This document shows positions 8,815 through 17,966 of a stretch of DNA of 64,000 nt, piece after piece; the stretch's first letter is position 1; each line of letters starts with the position of its first letter. The notes beneath the pieces were generated by a model. The model was not told the origin of the DNA, did no database searches, and saw nothing but the letters and a program-made list of their open reading frames with translations. The DNA lies in contig CAZBPM010000007.1 of the NCBI GenBank assembly GCA_964493785.1, positions 62,001 through 126,000 on the forward strand, in the 5' to 3' direction. The DNA is from Hyphomicrobium_A sp964493785. Its GTDB lineage: Bacteria; Pseudomonadota; Alphaproteobacteria; Rhizobiales; Hyphomicrobiaceae. Made by a program: the position numbers and the translations under genes.

Positions 8815-10058
8815 GGCGACGTCCTGCCAATGCGGATGCTGCCACTTGCGAAAAGCATGATCGCCAGCAGCGACGCTACGAGATTGGTCGAGCGCAGGAA
8901 AAGGGTCTCGGTCACGTCGACGAGAAAGATCAGGGCGGTCATGCTGAGGACCAGCGCATGCTCACGCGACGACAATATCGTCTCGCCCTTCAGATTGTTC
9001 AGCCGCAACGCGCTGAAAAAGTAGGTCAGTATGAAAGCCGCGTACCCCACGATCCCCGTCTCCATCAGGATCGCGATAAAGCCGCTGTGGTAGTTATCGA
9101 GCACCCAGCCGTGGTCCCGACGGAAGGCGTCCAGCGTGAACTCGTTGGTCCAGAAGCCGTTCAAGCCGAAGCCCAGCAGCGGGTGCTCGGGCCAATACGA
9201 CAAGGCGAAATGCCAGATGAACGAGCGTTCGGTGATGTCGTACTCGCCGCCGAAAACCTCGAAATAGGGCACCGGACTTTGCAGCATGTATATTATGAGT
9301 ACGGTAGCCAGCGCCGTGATCAGTAGTGGGGCCATCGTCATCGCGACCTTGAACCGGGGCGATCTCTGCAACAGCCACGAACAGCCGGCAGCCGCTCCAG
9401 CGATGGCGAAGCCCGCCCGCGATCCGGAACCAAAGACGCACAGCGCGCCGGCAAAGCCGGCGATGAGCGGAAAGTATCGCCGGCCGGGTGAAAACTGTTG
9501 CAAGGCGAGGAACAACAATAGTCCTCCGGCGATGCCAAGCGACTGCTTAGACTCGAACACGCCCGACCATTGGCCGTTGTGCATCCATGTCGAGATGACG
9601 CCGATGTCGGGAACCAACGCCACAGCAAGCAGCGAGGCTACGGCCACGGCGAAAAGGCCGACCGTTACCCCGCTCATGATCTCGTCGATGGTGAGGTGCC
9701 GCGTCAACCTATACGCGGCGAACGTGGTGGTCAGCAGAGCCGCCGCCTTGCCCATGCTCTCCGCGGTGTAGTTCGACCAGATCACCGAGGTGACCGCGAT
9801 GCCGTAGAACGCGGCGATGCAGTAGGTGTCCGTGGCGGCCACGAGCCGGTGCCGCGCCGGCGCCAGATAGCTCACAGCGATGATCGCCATCCACAACCCA
9901 AGCGTAGCGACCTGCTGCAAGGTCGCAAGCAGCGGGCTGATGTCGGGGCTGAAATTTCCCAGCGACAACGGCGCCACTAACATGACGGCAATCCGCAGCA
10001 ACGAAGCGACCTGGTCCGCACTGGCTGGAGCGGCGACTTCGCCGGAGACGTTTGCCAT
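8811..10058 (-). CDS. Wzy/WaaL-like O-antigen polymerase or ligase
   Basis: A 415-residue integral membrane protein with about ten hydrophobic segments and the large periplasmic loop typical of O-antigen ligase/polymerase proteins, including RSFIWHFALSYWPEHPLLGFGLNGFW, a variant of the family's R-x-x-x-W...P-x-x-G-x-G motif. It would polymerise lipid-linked repeat units, or ligate them to an acceptor, on the periplasmic face of the inner membrane. It is co-transcribed with the GH5 gene downstream and divergent from the Wzz-like gene across about 200 bases. Confidence 0.85.
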   Translation of the reverse strand: MANVSGEVAAPASADQVASLLRIAVMLVAPLSLGNFSPDISPLLATLQQVATLGLWMAIIAVSYLAPARHRLVAATDTYCIAAFYGIAVTSVIWSNYTAESMGKAAALLTTTFAAYRLTRHLTIDEIMSGVTVGLFAVAVASLLAVALVPDIGVISTWMHNGQWSGVFESKQSLGIAGGLLLFLALQQFSPGRRYFPLIAGFAGALCVFGSGSRAGFAIAGAAAGCSWLLQRSPRFKVAMTMAPLLITALATVLIIYMLQSPVPYFEVFGGEYDITERSFIWHFALSYWPEHPLLGFGLNGFWTNEFTLDAFRRDHGWVLDNYHSGFIAILMETGIVGYAAFILTYFFSALRLNNLKGETILSSREHALVLSMTALIFLVDVTETLFLRSTNLVASLLAIMLFASGSIRIGRTSP

Positions 10059-10261
10059 GTTTCCGCATCATGGTTGGCAGCGGGTTAGTGCACCGCGATA
10101 AAAGCCGAATATCGGTAGGAGGACTAGCACGTGGGCAACTCGTCCCTGCAGAAGCCTGGGCTGTTGGTTAAGTCGCGTTTCCAGCGCGCGTCCGCCGGCG
10201 TGTTTGATCGGCAAAACCAGCAGGCGCACGCGTCGCTGCTCGCGTTGCAAGGGGCACCAGC

Positions 10262-11677
10262 ATGACCTTGCTGGCGCCATTTGCAGACGTCGGGCCCTCG
10301 ACGTCTGCCGCATCTTCCAATGCGAACGGTGGGTTTGCCGCGGTCCTCCTTGAGCCCAGCCGCCTCAAGAAGGCACTGCTCGGTCATCGTCGGCTCGTGC
10401 TCGCTTGGATCGCGGCATTTCTGGTCCTCGGCGGCATCGCCGCTCTCGTCATTCCCGCCCGCTACACCGCGACCGCCGTGGTTCTCATCGATCCGCGTAC
10501 GCCGCGCGTGATGCGGAGCGAAGAGGTTCTCCAAGGCATCGGCAACGACACGGCCGCAGTCGAAAGCCAGGTCGAGTTCTTCACCTCGACAGCCATGGCT
10601 GCGAAGATCATCAAGCAGTTCGACCTGATGAACGACCCGGAGTTCAACGGGCCGTCCATGACCTCGCAACTGCAAGCGTTCATCACGGGTGATGCGCCGT
10701 CCGACAATCTCTCGGCCGAAAAAGCAATCGAGCGGTTCATGCGCTCGTTGCTGGTCAAGCGTGTGAAGCTGACCTACGTGATCGAGGTGAACTTCGTCTC
10801 GAAATCGCGGGCGAAGGCTGCGGCCATCGCCAACGCTATCGTCGACGCCTACATCGCGGACCAGAAGGCGACCAAAGTCAGCGCGACGGGCGAGGCGTCT
10901 GAGCAACTTGGCGGCCGGTTGGAGGACCTGCGCGGCAAGGTGCGAACGGCCGAGCAAGCCATCGCCGACTTCAAGGCAGCCAACAAGATTGTCAGTGTTG
11001 GGCCGGGCACGTCCAACGAGGCGCTTATCCAGCGGCAAGCCGAAGCAATCAGCTCGCAGCTCATGACCGCGCGGGTACGCGTGTCCGAAACCGCTGCGAA
11101 CCTTGATCAGCTCCGGACAGCTCGCCGGGATGGGGCGACGGACACTCTGACTGCGTCGTTGCGCTCGACGGTCATGACCACGCTGCGGGTTCAGATCGCA
11201 GTAACCGCCCGGCGCGTGGCCCAGCTCGAAGAACTATTGGGACCCGCGCATCCCGAGCTCCGTGCCGCCCGGCGCCAGTTGAAGGAACTCAAGAGCGAGG
11301 CTGAGGCCGAGCTTTCCCGGATAACGCGCAACGTCGAGGTGGAGCACCGTGCCGCTCTCGATTACGAGCACCGGTTGGCCGACGAGCTCAGCAGGCTGCA
11401 AGTAGACGCGGCGGCTTATGACCAGAGCCGCGTCAAATTGCAGGATCTCCAGCGGGAGGCGCTGGCCAACAACACCCTCTACGCCCAACTCCTGAACCGC
11501 TCCAAGGACACCGCCGAGCAGGCCAATGTCCAGCGCGCGGACGCTCGCGTGATCTCCAGAGCCATTACGCCGGTTCGAGCAAATCCGCCTTCGGCGCTGC
11601 TCATTCTCGCCCTCGCGGGCCTGCTGGGGTGCGCCGTGGGATCGGTAGCCGCGGTCCGATCCAGTCTCAAAGCCTAG
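10262..11677 (+). CDS. Wzz/GumC-type polysaccharide chain-length protein
   Basis: A 471-residue bitopic membrane protein. An N-terminal transmembrane helix (about 48-67) precedes the Wzz fold (YTATAVVLIDPRTPRVMRSEEVL), followed by a long coiled-coil region (about 215-400) and a second transmembrane helix near the C-terminus (LLILALAGLLGCAVGS). It ends soon after that helix, so it lacks the fused BY-kinase domain found in many exopolysaccharide co-polymerases. It should set chain length together with the divergent Wzy-like protein. The start at 10262 follows AAGGGG by about eight bases. Confidence 0.88.
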   Translation: MTLLAPFADVGPSTSAASSNANGGFAAVLLEPSRLKKALLGHRRLVLAWIAAFLVLGGIAALVIPARYTATAVVLIDPRTPRVMRSEEVLQGIGNDTAAVESQVEFFTSTAMAAKIIKQFDLMNDPEFNGPSMTSQLQAFITGDAPSDNLSAEKAIERFMRSLLVKRVKLTYVIEVNFVSKSRAKAAAIANAIVDAYIADQKATKVSATGEASEQLGGRLEDLRGKVRTAEQAIADFKAANKIVSVGPGTSNEALIQRQAEAISSQLMTARVRVSETAANLDQLRTARRDGATDTLTASLRSTVMTTLRVQIAVTARRVAQLEELLGPAHPELRAARRQLKELKSEAEAELSRITRNVEVEHRAALDYEHRLADELSRLQVDAAAYDQSRVKLQDLQREALANNTLYAQLLNRSKDTAEQANVQRADARVISRAITPVRANPPSALLILALAGLLGCAVGSVAAVRSSLKA

Positions 11678-11960
11678 CGATTTCCGGCCACGTTGATGCC
11701 GGATCGCGCCAAAGATGGCCACGTCATTCCTAGCGCTGCCCGCCGTTATTGCTGCGCGCGGGCTCGCTTGCGCCGCTCGTGACGGCTCTCCCCTTCGCGG
11801 CTGCCAATATGTTCCTGCCCATTTTGGAAGCGTTGGCATTGCTCAACCGACCAAAGAAGGCCCCCGTTGCAGGGCTGCCTAAAGAGGGCGGCGGGGCCGG
11901 CGTCCGCCAATGGGCGACGGCGTCATCACCATAGAAATACGTGGTAGGGAGAAGACGCTA

Positions 11961-12260
11961 ATGACCAGAGGATGGGTCGCTTTCGTTTCGGTTCTGCTGC
12001 TTTCAGGAACCGCTGCTTTTGCTGGCGGCTGGGACATGAAGACCGTGGACACTGATGGCAACGGCACCGTCAGCCGCCCCGAGTATGAGAAGAATGCGGG
12101 CAAGCTCGGCATCGATCCGACGCCGGACTTTTCGGCGATGGACTCCAACAACAACAACAGCATCAGCGAGAAGGAATGGGCCAACGCCGAGAAGATGGTG
12201 AAGGCATTCCCGGTGTCTTGTAAGTCGTCCACCGAGTCCTGGTGCCCCAAGGGTTACTAA
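11961..12260 (+). CDS. Small secreted EF-hand protein
   Basis: A 99-residue protein with a signal peptide (MTRGWVAFVSVLLLSGTAAFA) and two EF-hand loops: DTDGNGTVSRPEY and DSNNNNSISEKEW, both keeping acidic residues at positions 1 and 12 or close equivalents. It probably binds calcium in the periplasm or outside the cell. The ATG at 11961 is preceded by AGGGAGAAG; an upstream ATG at 11910 in the same frame would spoil the signal peptide. The two C-terminal Cys (SCKSSTESWC) could form a disulfide. Calcium-binding proteins often accompany acidic polysaccharide loci, and that link is inference only. Confidence 0.8.
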   Translation: MTRGWVAFVSVLLLSGTAAFAGGWDMKTVDTDGNGTVSRPEYEKNAGKLGIDPTPDFSAMDSNNNNSISEKEWANAEKMVKAFPVSCKSSTESWCPKGY

Positions 12261-12279
12261 CTCTAGGGCATTGAACATA

Positions 12280-12325
12280 CCTCGAAGCCCGGCCGCACCT
12301 CCGGGTTTCGAGGCGTTGCTCTTGC
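12280..12325 (+). terminator. Terminator between convergent EF-hand and GT4 genes
   Basis: CCTCGAAGCCCGG at 12280-12292 pairs with CCGGGTTTCGAGG at 12301-12313, a 13-bp stem with one G-U pair and an eight-base loop, followed by GCGTTGCTCTT. It lies 19 bases after the EF-hand gene and just before the end of the convergent glycosyltransferase gene, so it may serve both. Confidence 0.65.
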
Positions 12326-12335
12326 GCGCCCGGCG

Positions 12336-13448
12336 CTAAGCGTAGGCCTGAGCTACACGCCGCCAGACGGCCGCCTCTGAATAAAGACTGCGAACATTTG
12401 CGCGCGGCACGGCCGGCTCCGTACGTGAGCGCCCACCGGTATGGAATGCCTCGATCAGCGCGTCCGCGGTCGCCCGAGCATCGTCGACCGGCACGATCCA
12501 TCCACCCGACAGCCGCGCCAGTGTGCGGCAACCGGGAACATCGCTCGTCACGATAGTTCGCCCGCAGAACACCGCTTCAATGAGACTGCGTGGCACGCCT
12601 TCGCCGCCGCGCGACGGCAGCAAGGCGACGTGATGGGTCTGCCAGATTTGCGTCACGTCATTCGAAAGTCCGACGAAGCCGATTGAGGGATCGGCGGTGA
12701 ACGCCCGGATGTCGTCCCTAGTGAAAGTGCGCGGATTGCCGGGGTCGAACTTCCCCGCAATCGTGAGCGAGACGTCTGCCCCGTCGGCACGAGCCAGACG
12801 GGTCGCCTCGACAGCAATGTCGAGGCCCTTCGACCAAACGAGCCGGGCGACGAAGGCCACCTTCAGTGGCGGCAGGGCAGGGGGCGGCTCCAGCTCGCGG
12901 TACTCGTCAGGATCGACGCCAGCACCGCGCGTCAGCTTTACGCGCCCCTGTCTCAGCGCACGGCCCAGCCAGCACGATCTGAGGTCAGCCCGGTTCTCTA
13001 CGAGCCACCGCGTGTTGGGGCCGTCCGCCACAAACCGGATCAGGAATGCCAGCACTACCCCGACCAGCCGAGCCGCCGCCGTGCGCGAGGCGGCTGTGTA
13101 GCCCCTGCCGGTGATCGTGAAAACGCGGCGCACTGGCAGGCCGAGCGCGGCGATCCCTCCGACGACGACGCCGAAGAAGCCGAAACCGTGGAGTATGCAG
13201 TCGGGATGCTTTCTGAGAAGGCGCCTGGCTCTTCTCATTGCACCAAACAGCCCGCCGGGCAGGATTCCGACGCGATCGCTGCGCAGATCGACGACCTTAA
13301 AACCCGCCTGTTTCAGATCAGCGGCTGCTTTTGTTGTTTTACAGGCGATGACCACGTCATAGCCGGCGCTTCTGGCCTTTTGAGCCAGATGGGAGAAGTG
13401 AGATTGGAAAAACCAATCGACGCCTACGAGGTACACAATGGTGGGCAT
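12336..13448 (-). CDS. GT4-family glycosyltransferase
   Basis: A 370-residue cytoplasmic GT-B enzyme starting MPTIVYLVGVDWFFQSHF. The N-terminal half carries the acceptor-binding Rossmann fold (CILHGFGFFGVVVGGIAAL), and the C-terminal half the nucleotide-sugar site (LKVAFVARLVWSKGLDIAVEA, then LLPSRGGEGVPRSLIEAVFCGRTIVTSDVPGC), the usual GT4 pattern. It resembles WbpY/WcaI-type transferases that start 'vt.gVDwFF.shf'. A start at 13526 in the same frame would add 26 unlikely residues. It is divergent from the FkbM gene. Sugar specificity is not readable. Confidence 0.88.
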   Translation of the reverse strand: MPTIVYLVGVDWFFQSHFSHLAQKARSAGYDVVIACKTTKAAADLKQAGFKVVDLRSDRVGILPGGLFGAMRRARRLLRKHPDCILHGFGFFGVVVGGIAALGLPVRRVFTITGRGYTAASRTAAARLVGVVLAFLIRFVADGPNTRWLVENRADLRSCWLGRALRQGRVKLTRGAGVDPDEYRELEPPPALPPLKVAFVARLVWSKGLDIAVEATRLARADGADVSLTIAGKFDPGNPRTFTRDDIRAFTADPSIGFVGLSNDVTQIWQTHHVALLPSRGGEGVPRSLIEAVFCGRTIVTSDVPGCRTLARLSGGWIVPVDDARATADALIEAFHTGGRSRTEPAVPRANVRSLYSEAAVWRRVAQAYA

Positions 13449-13636
13449 GTCACAAAACGGAATTACGCTTGCAAGGCGAAAGGTCACCAAGCAACGCGTT
13501 GGCCACACGAAAACAAAACAATTCAAAAAGCGAAAAGGCCCCCTGTGCTTTTCACTCGGTTGTGGATAACATCGGCAGATGTTGAGAGCAAGAGCGAGCG
13601 CGCTTGCAGAGCCAGCTGATTTTGCAGAGTGTTTCT

Positions 13637-14374
13637 ATGTTGATGCGTATCGGCCACTTTCTGCGCAGGCGGCGCAGGATATTGACGGGCCGCTGGAAGG
13701 ACGACGGACAAAGAACGAGTTTCGTCTACCAGGGGGTGAAGTTAGAGATCCCCAATGCCCTACTCACTGATCGACTGCGCGACGCTTTCGAGCGCGGATA
13801 CTATGAGGCCGCAGAGGCCGAACAGGTTCCCGGCATTCTGCAGGACGGCGAGCGTGTCCTCGAGATCGGTGCAGGCATCGGTTTTGTCTCCACCATTGCT
13901 GCGCTGACCGGAAAAGCGAGCAAGGTTATCGCCGTCGAGGCCAATCCGGCGCTGATCCCAGCGATCAAGAGAAACCACGAGCTCAATCACGTCGATGCAG
14001 ACGTATATAATGAGATCCTTTCCGCCGAAGAGGGCGTTGGACACCTTCATGTTCATCCGGACTTCTGGGCGAGCTCGCTGACCGATTGGGAGGGCGCCCG
14101 TCGGGTCGAGGTCAGAAAGACCTCTCTTCAGCGCAGACTTGAAGAGTGGAAGCCGACGCTGATCATCGTCGACATCGAGGGCGGCGAGGCGACCCTCTTT
14201 GATGGGGTCGACCTTAAGGGCGTGTCCCGGATCATGCTTGAGGTGCACCAGGAAGGCATCGGCCGCCGAGGCATGAAACACGTCTTCGATGTCCTGTCGG
14301 CGCAGGGCTTTCACTACGACCAATGGCATTCATGCAAAGACGTGGTGACCTTCACGCACGTGGACCGGCCATAG
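13637..14374 (+). CDS. FkbM-family SAM-dependent methyltransferase
   Basis: A 245-residue class I methyltransferase of FkbM type. SAM-binding motif I is VLEIGAGIGFVSTIAAL, followed by KVIAVEANPALIPAIKRN, and the core ends with IIVDIEGGEATLF, the conserved D-I-E-G of the family. FkbM enzymes in glycan loci O-methylate sugars. The frame is open back to a TTG at 13604, but the ATG at 13637 is the first good start. The next gene begins on the base after its stop codon, so it opens a tight plus-strand operon running to about 18.7 kb. Confidence 0.85.
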   Translation: MLMRIGHFLRRRRRILTGRWKDDGQRTSFVYQGVKLEIPNALLTDRLRDAFERGYYEAAEAEQVPGILQDGERVLEIGAGIGFVSTIAALTGKASKVIAVEANPALIPAIKRNHELNHVDADVYNEILSAEEGVGHLHVHPDFWASSLTDWEGARRVEVRKTSLQRRLEEWKPTLIIVDIEGGEATLFDGVDLKGVSRIMLEVHQEGIGRRGMKHVFDVLSAQGFHYDQWHSCKDVVTFTHVDRP

Positions 14375-15382
14375 ATGGAAGGCCATCGATTCCAGTTCGA
14401 AAGCGGGGAGCCGCAGGGTGATCTGCCGGCCGAGCGGTTTCCCTTGGCTTACGTCATCCTGGCGCACGACAACTTCGGAACCCTGGAAGAGTTGATCGGG
14501 CGGCTGAGCGCATCCGAGGCTGACACGGTCGTCGTTCATCTGGATCGTCGCGTCCGAAGGTCTTCGCTCAACTTGTTGCGCGCGCGCTTCGCCGATCGAC
14601 CCAACGTTCACATCATCAGCGTCCGTCGGTGCAGATGGGGTGGGATTAGCCTGGTCGAGGCTACCATCGCCGGCTTGACCACGCTGCGACAGACAAAACG
14701 CGCCTACGAATACGTGTCGCTGCTGAGTGGCATCGACTTTCCGATCAAGCGCTCGCGCGACCTGCGCTGGTTTCTCGCCGCCTCGGGCAGGTCTGAATTC
14801 ATCGAGGCATACGATTTCTATCTGGAGCGCTGGATCATCACCGGCATCTACGCCGAGCGCTTCGAATACTGGTTCCCGTTCGCTCGCTCAGGGTTCCTCT
14901 CCAAGCCATTCAAGATCTGGTACCACCTCGTGCAGTTGCTCGATATTCGCAGGCCGCCACCGCCCGGCGTCGTACCATACTCGGGCTCGCAGTGGTGGAC
15001 GCTGACCCGCGAGGCCGTGCACTGGCTTCTTGACTCTGAGTTGAGCCGCACGCTGCTGCGTCGCCTGCGCTCATCATTCGTCCCCGACGAGACCTACTTC
15101 TCGACTCTGGTCATGGCCTCGCCCATGTCCGGCAACGTGGCGTCGAGGAACCTCCGATACGTCAAGTGGAAGCGGTCTGGCACACCCAAGACGCTTGATG
15201 GACGAGATGCCGTGGGGCTTGCCCGCTCGGAAGCCTTCTTCGCGCGAAAAATCGTGAAGCGGCATGACCGGAAGCTGTTTGAGCTGGTGAAGAATGATCT
15301 CCTACCTCGTTCGATCCCGTCTCGTTTTTCGACGCGGCGCAGACAAATTGGTGAATATGCTGTTGAGGACCAGCGGCAGTGA
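14375..15382 (+). CDS. GT14 core-2/I-branching-type glycosyltransferase
   Basis: A 335-residue protein matching the beta-1,6-N-acetylglucosaminyltransferase (GT14, 'branch') family: YVILAHDNFGTLEELIGRL, VHLDRRV, YEYVSLLSGIDFPIKRSRDL, the GSQWWTLTREAV motif and FVPDETYFSTLVMASP. In bacteria these enzymes transfer GlcNAc or xylose to glycans. It begins immediately after the FkbM stop and overlaps the next gene. No membrane helix is evident, so it is probably cytoplasmic or membrane-associated. Donor sugar is unknown. Confidence 0.85.
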   Translation: MEGHRFQFESGEPQGDLPAERFPLAYVILAHDNFGTLEELIGRLSASEADTVVVHLDRRVRRSSLNLLRARFADRPNVHIISVRRCRWGGISLVEATIAGLTTLRQTKRAYEYVSLLSGIDFPIKRSRDLRWFLAASGRSEFIEAYDFYLERWIITGIYAERFEYWFPFARSGFLSKPFKIWYHLVQLLDIRRPPPPGVVPYSGSQWWTLTREAVHWLLDSELSRTLLRRLRSSFVPDETYFSTLVMASPMSGNVASRNLRYVKWKRSGTPKTLDGRDAVGLARSEAFFARKIVKRHDRKLFELVKNDLLPRSIPSRFSTRRRQIGEYAVEDQRQ

Positions 15383-15941
15383 CAAGATCGTTTGCTCGGG
15401 GCTGACGTTCTCGTGCGCCGATGTCCTCGACAAGCTTTCGCTGTGGCCAGACGACTTTCTCAACGTGGCCGGTGACAAGGCGGCGACATACCGCGCTGCC
15501 TACATCGCACGGCTGCTGCCCGCCGGTGCCGGCGTCGATCTCGTCTGCGCGCCCGGCATGGCCTCAGATACATTGCCTCTGATCACCTACCTGGCGAAGC
15601 GTCGCGCGCGCCTCGCCCTGCGCAGCGATGATGATGAACTTATCGGCAGATGGGTCCAAACGCCCGCGCTGGGCGACAGGCTCGCCGCGACGCCGGAAGA
15701 CGCGAAGGGCGCGAACGCCGAGGCCTTGATCCAGTTCTCAAACGGCCCGGTTCCGTCCGTCGCAGAGATATGCCGGTCAAACCTTCGAGTAGTGTTCATC
15801 CAGCGCACCGAGCCCTGGAGTCGATCTGACGCACGCACCGTGATGCGGGCAGCGTCCATGCACGGGTTTTTCATCGACTCACGAGTGAGCGATGCAACCC
15901 GCATACTGATGAGACGCCGCGGCAGTTGGGGGTTCTATTGA
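15357..15941 (+). CDS. Protein of unknown function in the polysaccharide operon
   Basis: A 194-residue frame that I do not recognise. It has a Rossmann-like stretch (GAGVDLVCAPGMASDTLPLITYLAKRRARLALRSDDDELI) that could be a degenerate nucleotide or SAM fold, and a basic, Trp-ending C-terminus. I used the ATG at 15357; an ATG at 15294 in the same frame would overlap the GT14 gene by 89 bases. It lies in-line between two glycosyltransferase genes and overlaps or abuts both, with matching codon use, so it is probably a real accessory gene of the pathway. Confidence 0.6.
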   Translation: MLLRTSGSDKIVCSGLTFSCADVLDKLSLWPDDFLNVAGDKAATYRAAYIARLLPAGAGVDLVCAPGMASDTLPLITYLAKRRARLALRSDDDELIGRWVQTPALGDRLAATPEDAKGANAEALIQFSNGPVPSVAEICRSNLRVVFIQRTEPWSRSDARTVMRAASMHGFFIDSRVSDATRILMRRRGSWGFY

Positions 15942-15946
15942 ACCGG

Positions 15947-17131
15947 ATGGCCACCGTGAAGGAGAACGACTTCCGCTCAGACGGCTGGGTCGAGATCGCG
16001 CGCCGCTCTACCCGGAGCTGGTCAGCGCGTAGCTCCAGAAGGATCGTTCATCTGGTCCCGACGCTAGCCGCAGGCGGCGCCGAACGCCTGCTCGCCGATC
16101 TGACGAAATTCTGTCCCGGCGATCATGCCATTGTCTCGCTGACGGCCGATCGACCAGCCTTCGATTTCGCCGCCAGCCTGACATTCGCGGGCAAGTACGG
16201 TCGAACCGGAACCTTGCCCCGCGTCAGGGCCATCCTCTCCGAGCTCAAGCCCGATATCGTCCACTCGTGGCTCTACCACGGCAACATCGCCAGCATCGCG
16301 TCGCTGGGCCGAGGCTGCCGCCGCGTATGGTCAGTACACAATACCGATCTGTCACTGCGCGGTTCGAGCTGGAGCAGCCTGGCGTGCCAGCGGGCCGGAG
16401 CATGGATGTCCGGTTTGCTTCCCGACGCCATCGTCTACTGCGGCCCATCGGCCGCGCGGTATCACGAGAAGATAGGCTACGACGCGAGGAAGTCCGCCGT
16501 CATCGTCAATGGCCGCGACCTTTCCAGTTATCGGGCCGACGCGGCCACCCGGAGCAGGGTGCGGACCGAGCTGGGCGTTCCCGAGGGCACCTTTCTCATC
16601 GGCAGCATCGCGCGCTATCACCCGCAAAAGAACCACGCCGGCCTTATACGGGCATCAAAGCCATTGCTTGCCGACGGGCAGGCGAGACTGGTCCTGGCTG
16701 GGCAAGGATGCAGCATCGATAATGCCGAGCTGATGGACGTGCTGGCCCGCGAGGGCGTGGCAGCAAGCACGATCCTGCTGGGGCACCGTAGCGACACTGG
16801 CGCCTTGCTGAACGCTCTCGACGTACTGGCGATTGCATCCGTCTTTGGAGAGGCCTATCCGATCGTGGCAATAGAGGCGAGCGCGACTGGGACGGCTATC
16901 GTGGCGACAGACGTGGGGGATACTGCCGAATTCGTCTGCGGCGCTCGCTATCTCGTACCGCCGGGCGATACGCCGGCCATGACACTGGCGCTGACCAGGA
17001 TGCGCAGCGATCTGCATACGCCCGTCTTCCGCGCCAAGCTGGCCGACAAGGCCAGGGAGACGGCGAGCCGCAATTCGATAGAAGTCTGCGCCGCAAGCTA
17101 CGACAGGCTGTACGGGGCGCTCCTCCAGTGA
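15947..17131 (+). CDS. GT4-family glycosyltransferase
   Basis: A 394-residue GT-B glycosyltransferase. Markers are HLVPTLAAGGAERLLADL near the N-terminus, PDIVHSWLYHGNIASI, the donor-site GSIARYHPQKNHAGLIRA, and NALDVLAIASVFGEAYPIVAIEASATGTAIVATDVG, which is the GT4 EX7E region. The ATG at 15947 is chosen over an upstream TTG (15926) that would overlap the previous gene. Its stop overlaps the GTG start of the ABC permease (GTGA), so it is coupled to the export genes. Confidence 0.88.
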   Translation: MATVKENDFRSDGWVEIARRSTRSWSARSSRRIVHLVPTLAAGGAERLLADLTKFCPGDHAIVSLTADRPAFDFAASLTFAGKYGRTGTLPRVRAILSELKPDIVHSWLYHGNIASIASLGRGCRRVWSVHNTDLSLRGSSWSSLACQRAGAWMSGLLPDAIVYCGPSAARYHEKIGYDARKSAVIVNGRDLSSYRADAATRSRVRTELGVPEGTFLIGSIARYHPQKNHAGLIRASKPLLADGQARLVLAGQGCSIDNAELMDVLAREGVAASTILLGHRSDTGALLNALDVLAIASVFGEAYPIVAIEASATGTAIVATDVGDTAEFVCGARYLVPPGDTPAMTLALTRMRSDLHTPVFRAKLADKARETASRNSIEVCAASYDRLYGALLQ

Positions 17132-17955
17132 CAGCAGCCTTCGAAAGAATACCCGACGGCGAAAGGTGGCGATGGCGTCGGTCGCTCGAGGACATCGTCG
17201 ACGGCATCTGCGACTGGCAGGTATGGGCGACCCTCGCCTATGAGGACATCCGCCAGAGATATGTCAGATCCGTCCTCGGCGAGTTCTGGCTGACGCTGAG
17301 CATGGGCGTGACGATCGTCACTATCGGCGTCATCTACAGCGGCCTCTTCCGGCACCCGATGCAAGAGTATCTGCCCTATCTTGCCGCCGGCGTCGCCGGC
17401 TGGGCCCTCATTTCGTCGGTGCTGAATGAAGGCGCGCACGCGTTCATCGCCGACTATCAACTCATTTTGCAGACGAACCGCCCCAAGACGACCTATCTCC
17501 TGCGCGTTCTGGCGCGAGGCTTCTTCGTCTATCTGCACAATGCCGTCGTGGTCATTGCTGTCTGCGCCTTCTTTGGGCAGTTCCCGAGCCTCGCGTTCTT
17601 GCTGATTGTCCCCAACCTCGCGCTGATCCTGCTGAACCTCGCCTGGATGATCGGAATACTCTCCGTGTTGTCGGCGCGGTTCCGCGACATCCCTCCCATC
17701 CTGGCAAGCGTCCTTCAGATCGTGTTCTTCGCGACGCCGATCATCTGGAACGAGAAGCAGTTGCCGCCGGATATGCACTTCGTCGTCACACTCAATCCGT
17801 TTGCTGCTTTGATGGAATTGATGAGGGCCCCGTACCTGGGGCAGGTGGTCCCGATCACGCACTACGCCGCGGTGATCGCGATGGCGGCGCTGGGCTCGGC
17901 CGCGTGGATGATCGTCTATTCCCGGGCGCGCCACCGCGTTCCATTCTGGCTTTAG
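17128..17955 (+). CDS. ABC-2 polysaccharide exporter permease (Wzm-like)
   Basis: A 275-residue ABC-2 membrane protein with about six transmembrane helices. The N-terminal LAYEDIRQRYVRSVLGEFWLTLSMGVTIVTIGVIYSGLF is the classic Wzm/KpsM/TagG opening, and FFATPIIWNEKQLP precedes the last helices. It should move lipid-linked polysaccharide across the inner membrane with the ATPase encoded next. It starts at a GTG overlapping the previous stop codon. KpsM/Wzm pairs normally export finished chains, unlike the Wzy/Wzz route also represented in this locus. Confidence 0.9.
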   Translation: MTAAFERIPDGERWRWRRSLEDIVDGICDWQVWATLAYEDIRQRYVRSVLGEFWLTLSMGVTIVTIGVIYSGLFRHPMQEYLPYLAAGVAGWALISSVLNEGAHAFIADYQLILQTNRPKTTYLLRVLARGFFVYLHNAVVVIAVCAFFGQFPSLAFLLIVPNLALILLNLAWMIGILSVLSARFRDIPPILASVLQIVFFATPIIWNEKQLPPDMHFVVTLNPFAALMELMRAPYLGQVVPITHYAAVIAMAALGSAAWMIVYSRARHRVPFWL

Positions 17956-17966
17956 GTGCACGCCCG

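Noticed and set aside
10124..11038. Long minus-strand open frame (304 codons) opposite the Wzz-like gene
   Set aside because: It is antisense to a clearly conserved gene, its translation is Arg/His-rich low-quality sequence, and GC-rich DNA often leaves such frames open.
11749..11934. Small plus-strand frame upstream of the EF-hand gene
   Set aside because: No ribosome-binding site, no signal peptide and no recognisable domain; it overlaps the leader of the EF-hand gene.
13561..13569. Perfect DnaA-box sequence TGTGGATAA
   Set aside because: It is a single copy with no further boxes, AT-rich unwinding region or dnaA/hemE-type neighbours, so it is not evidence for an origin.
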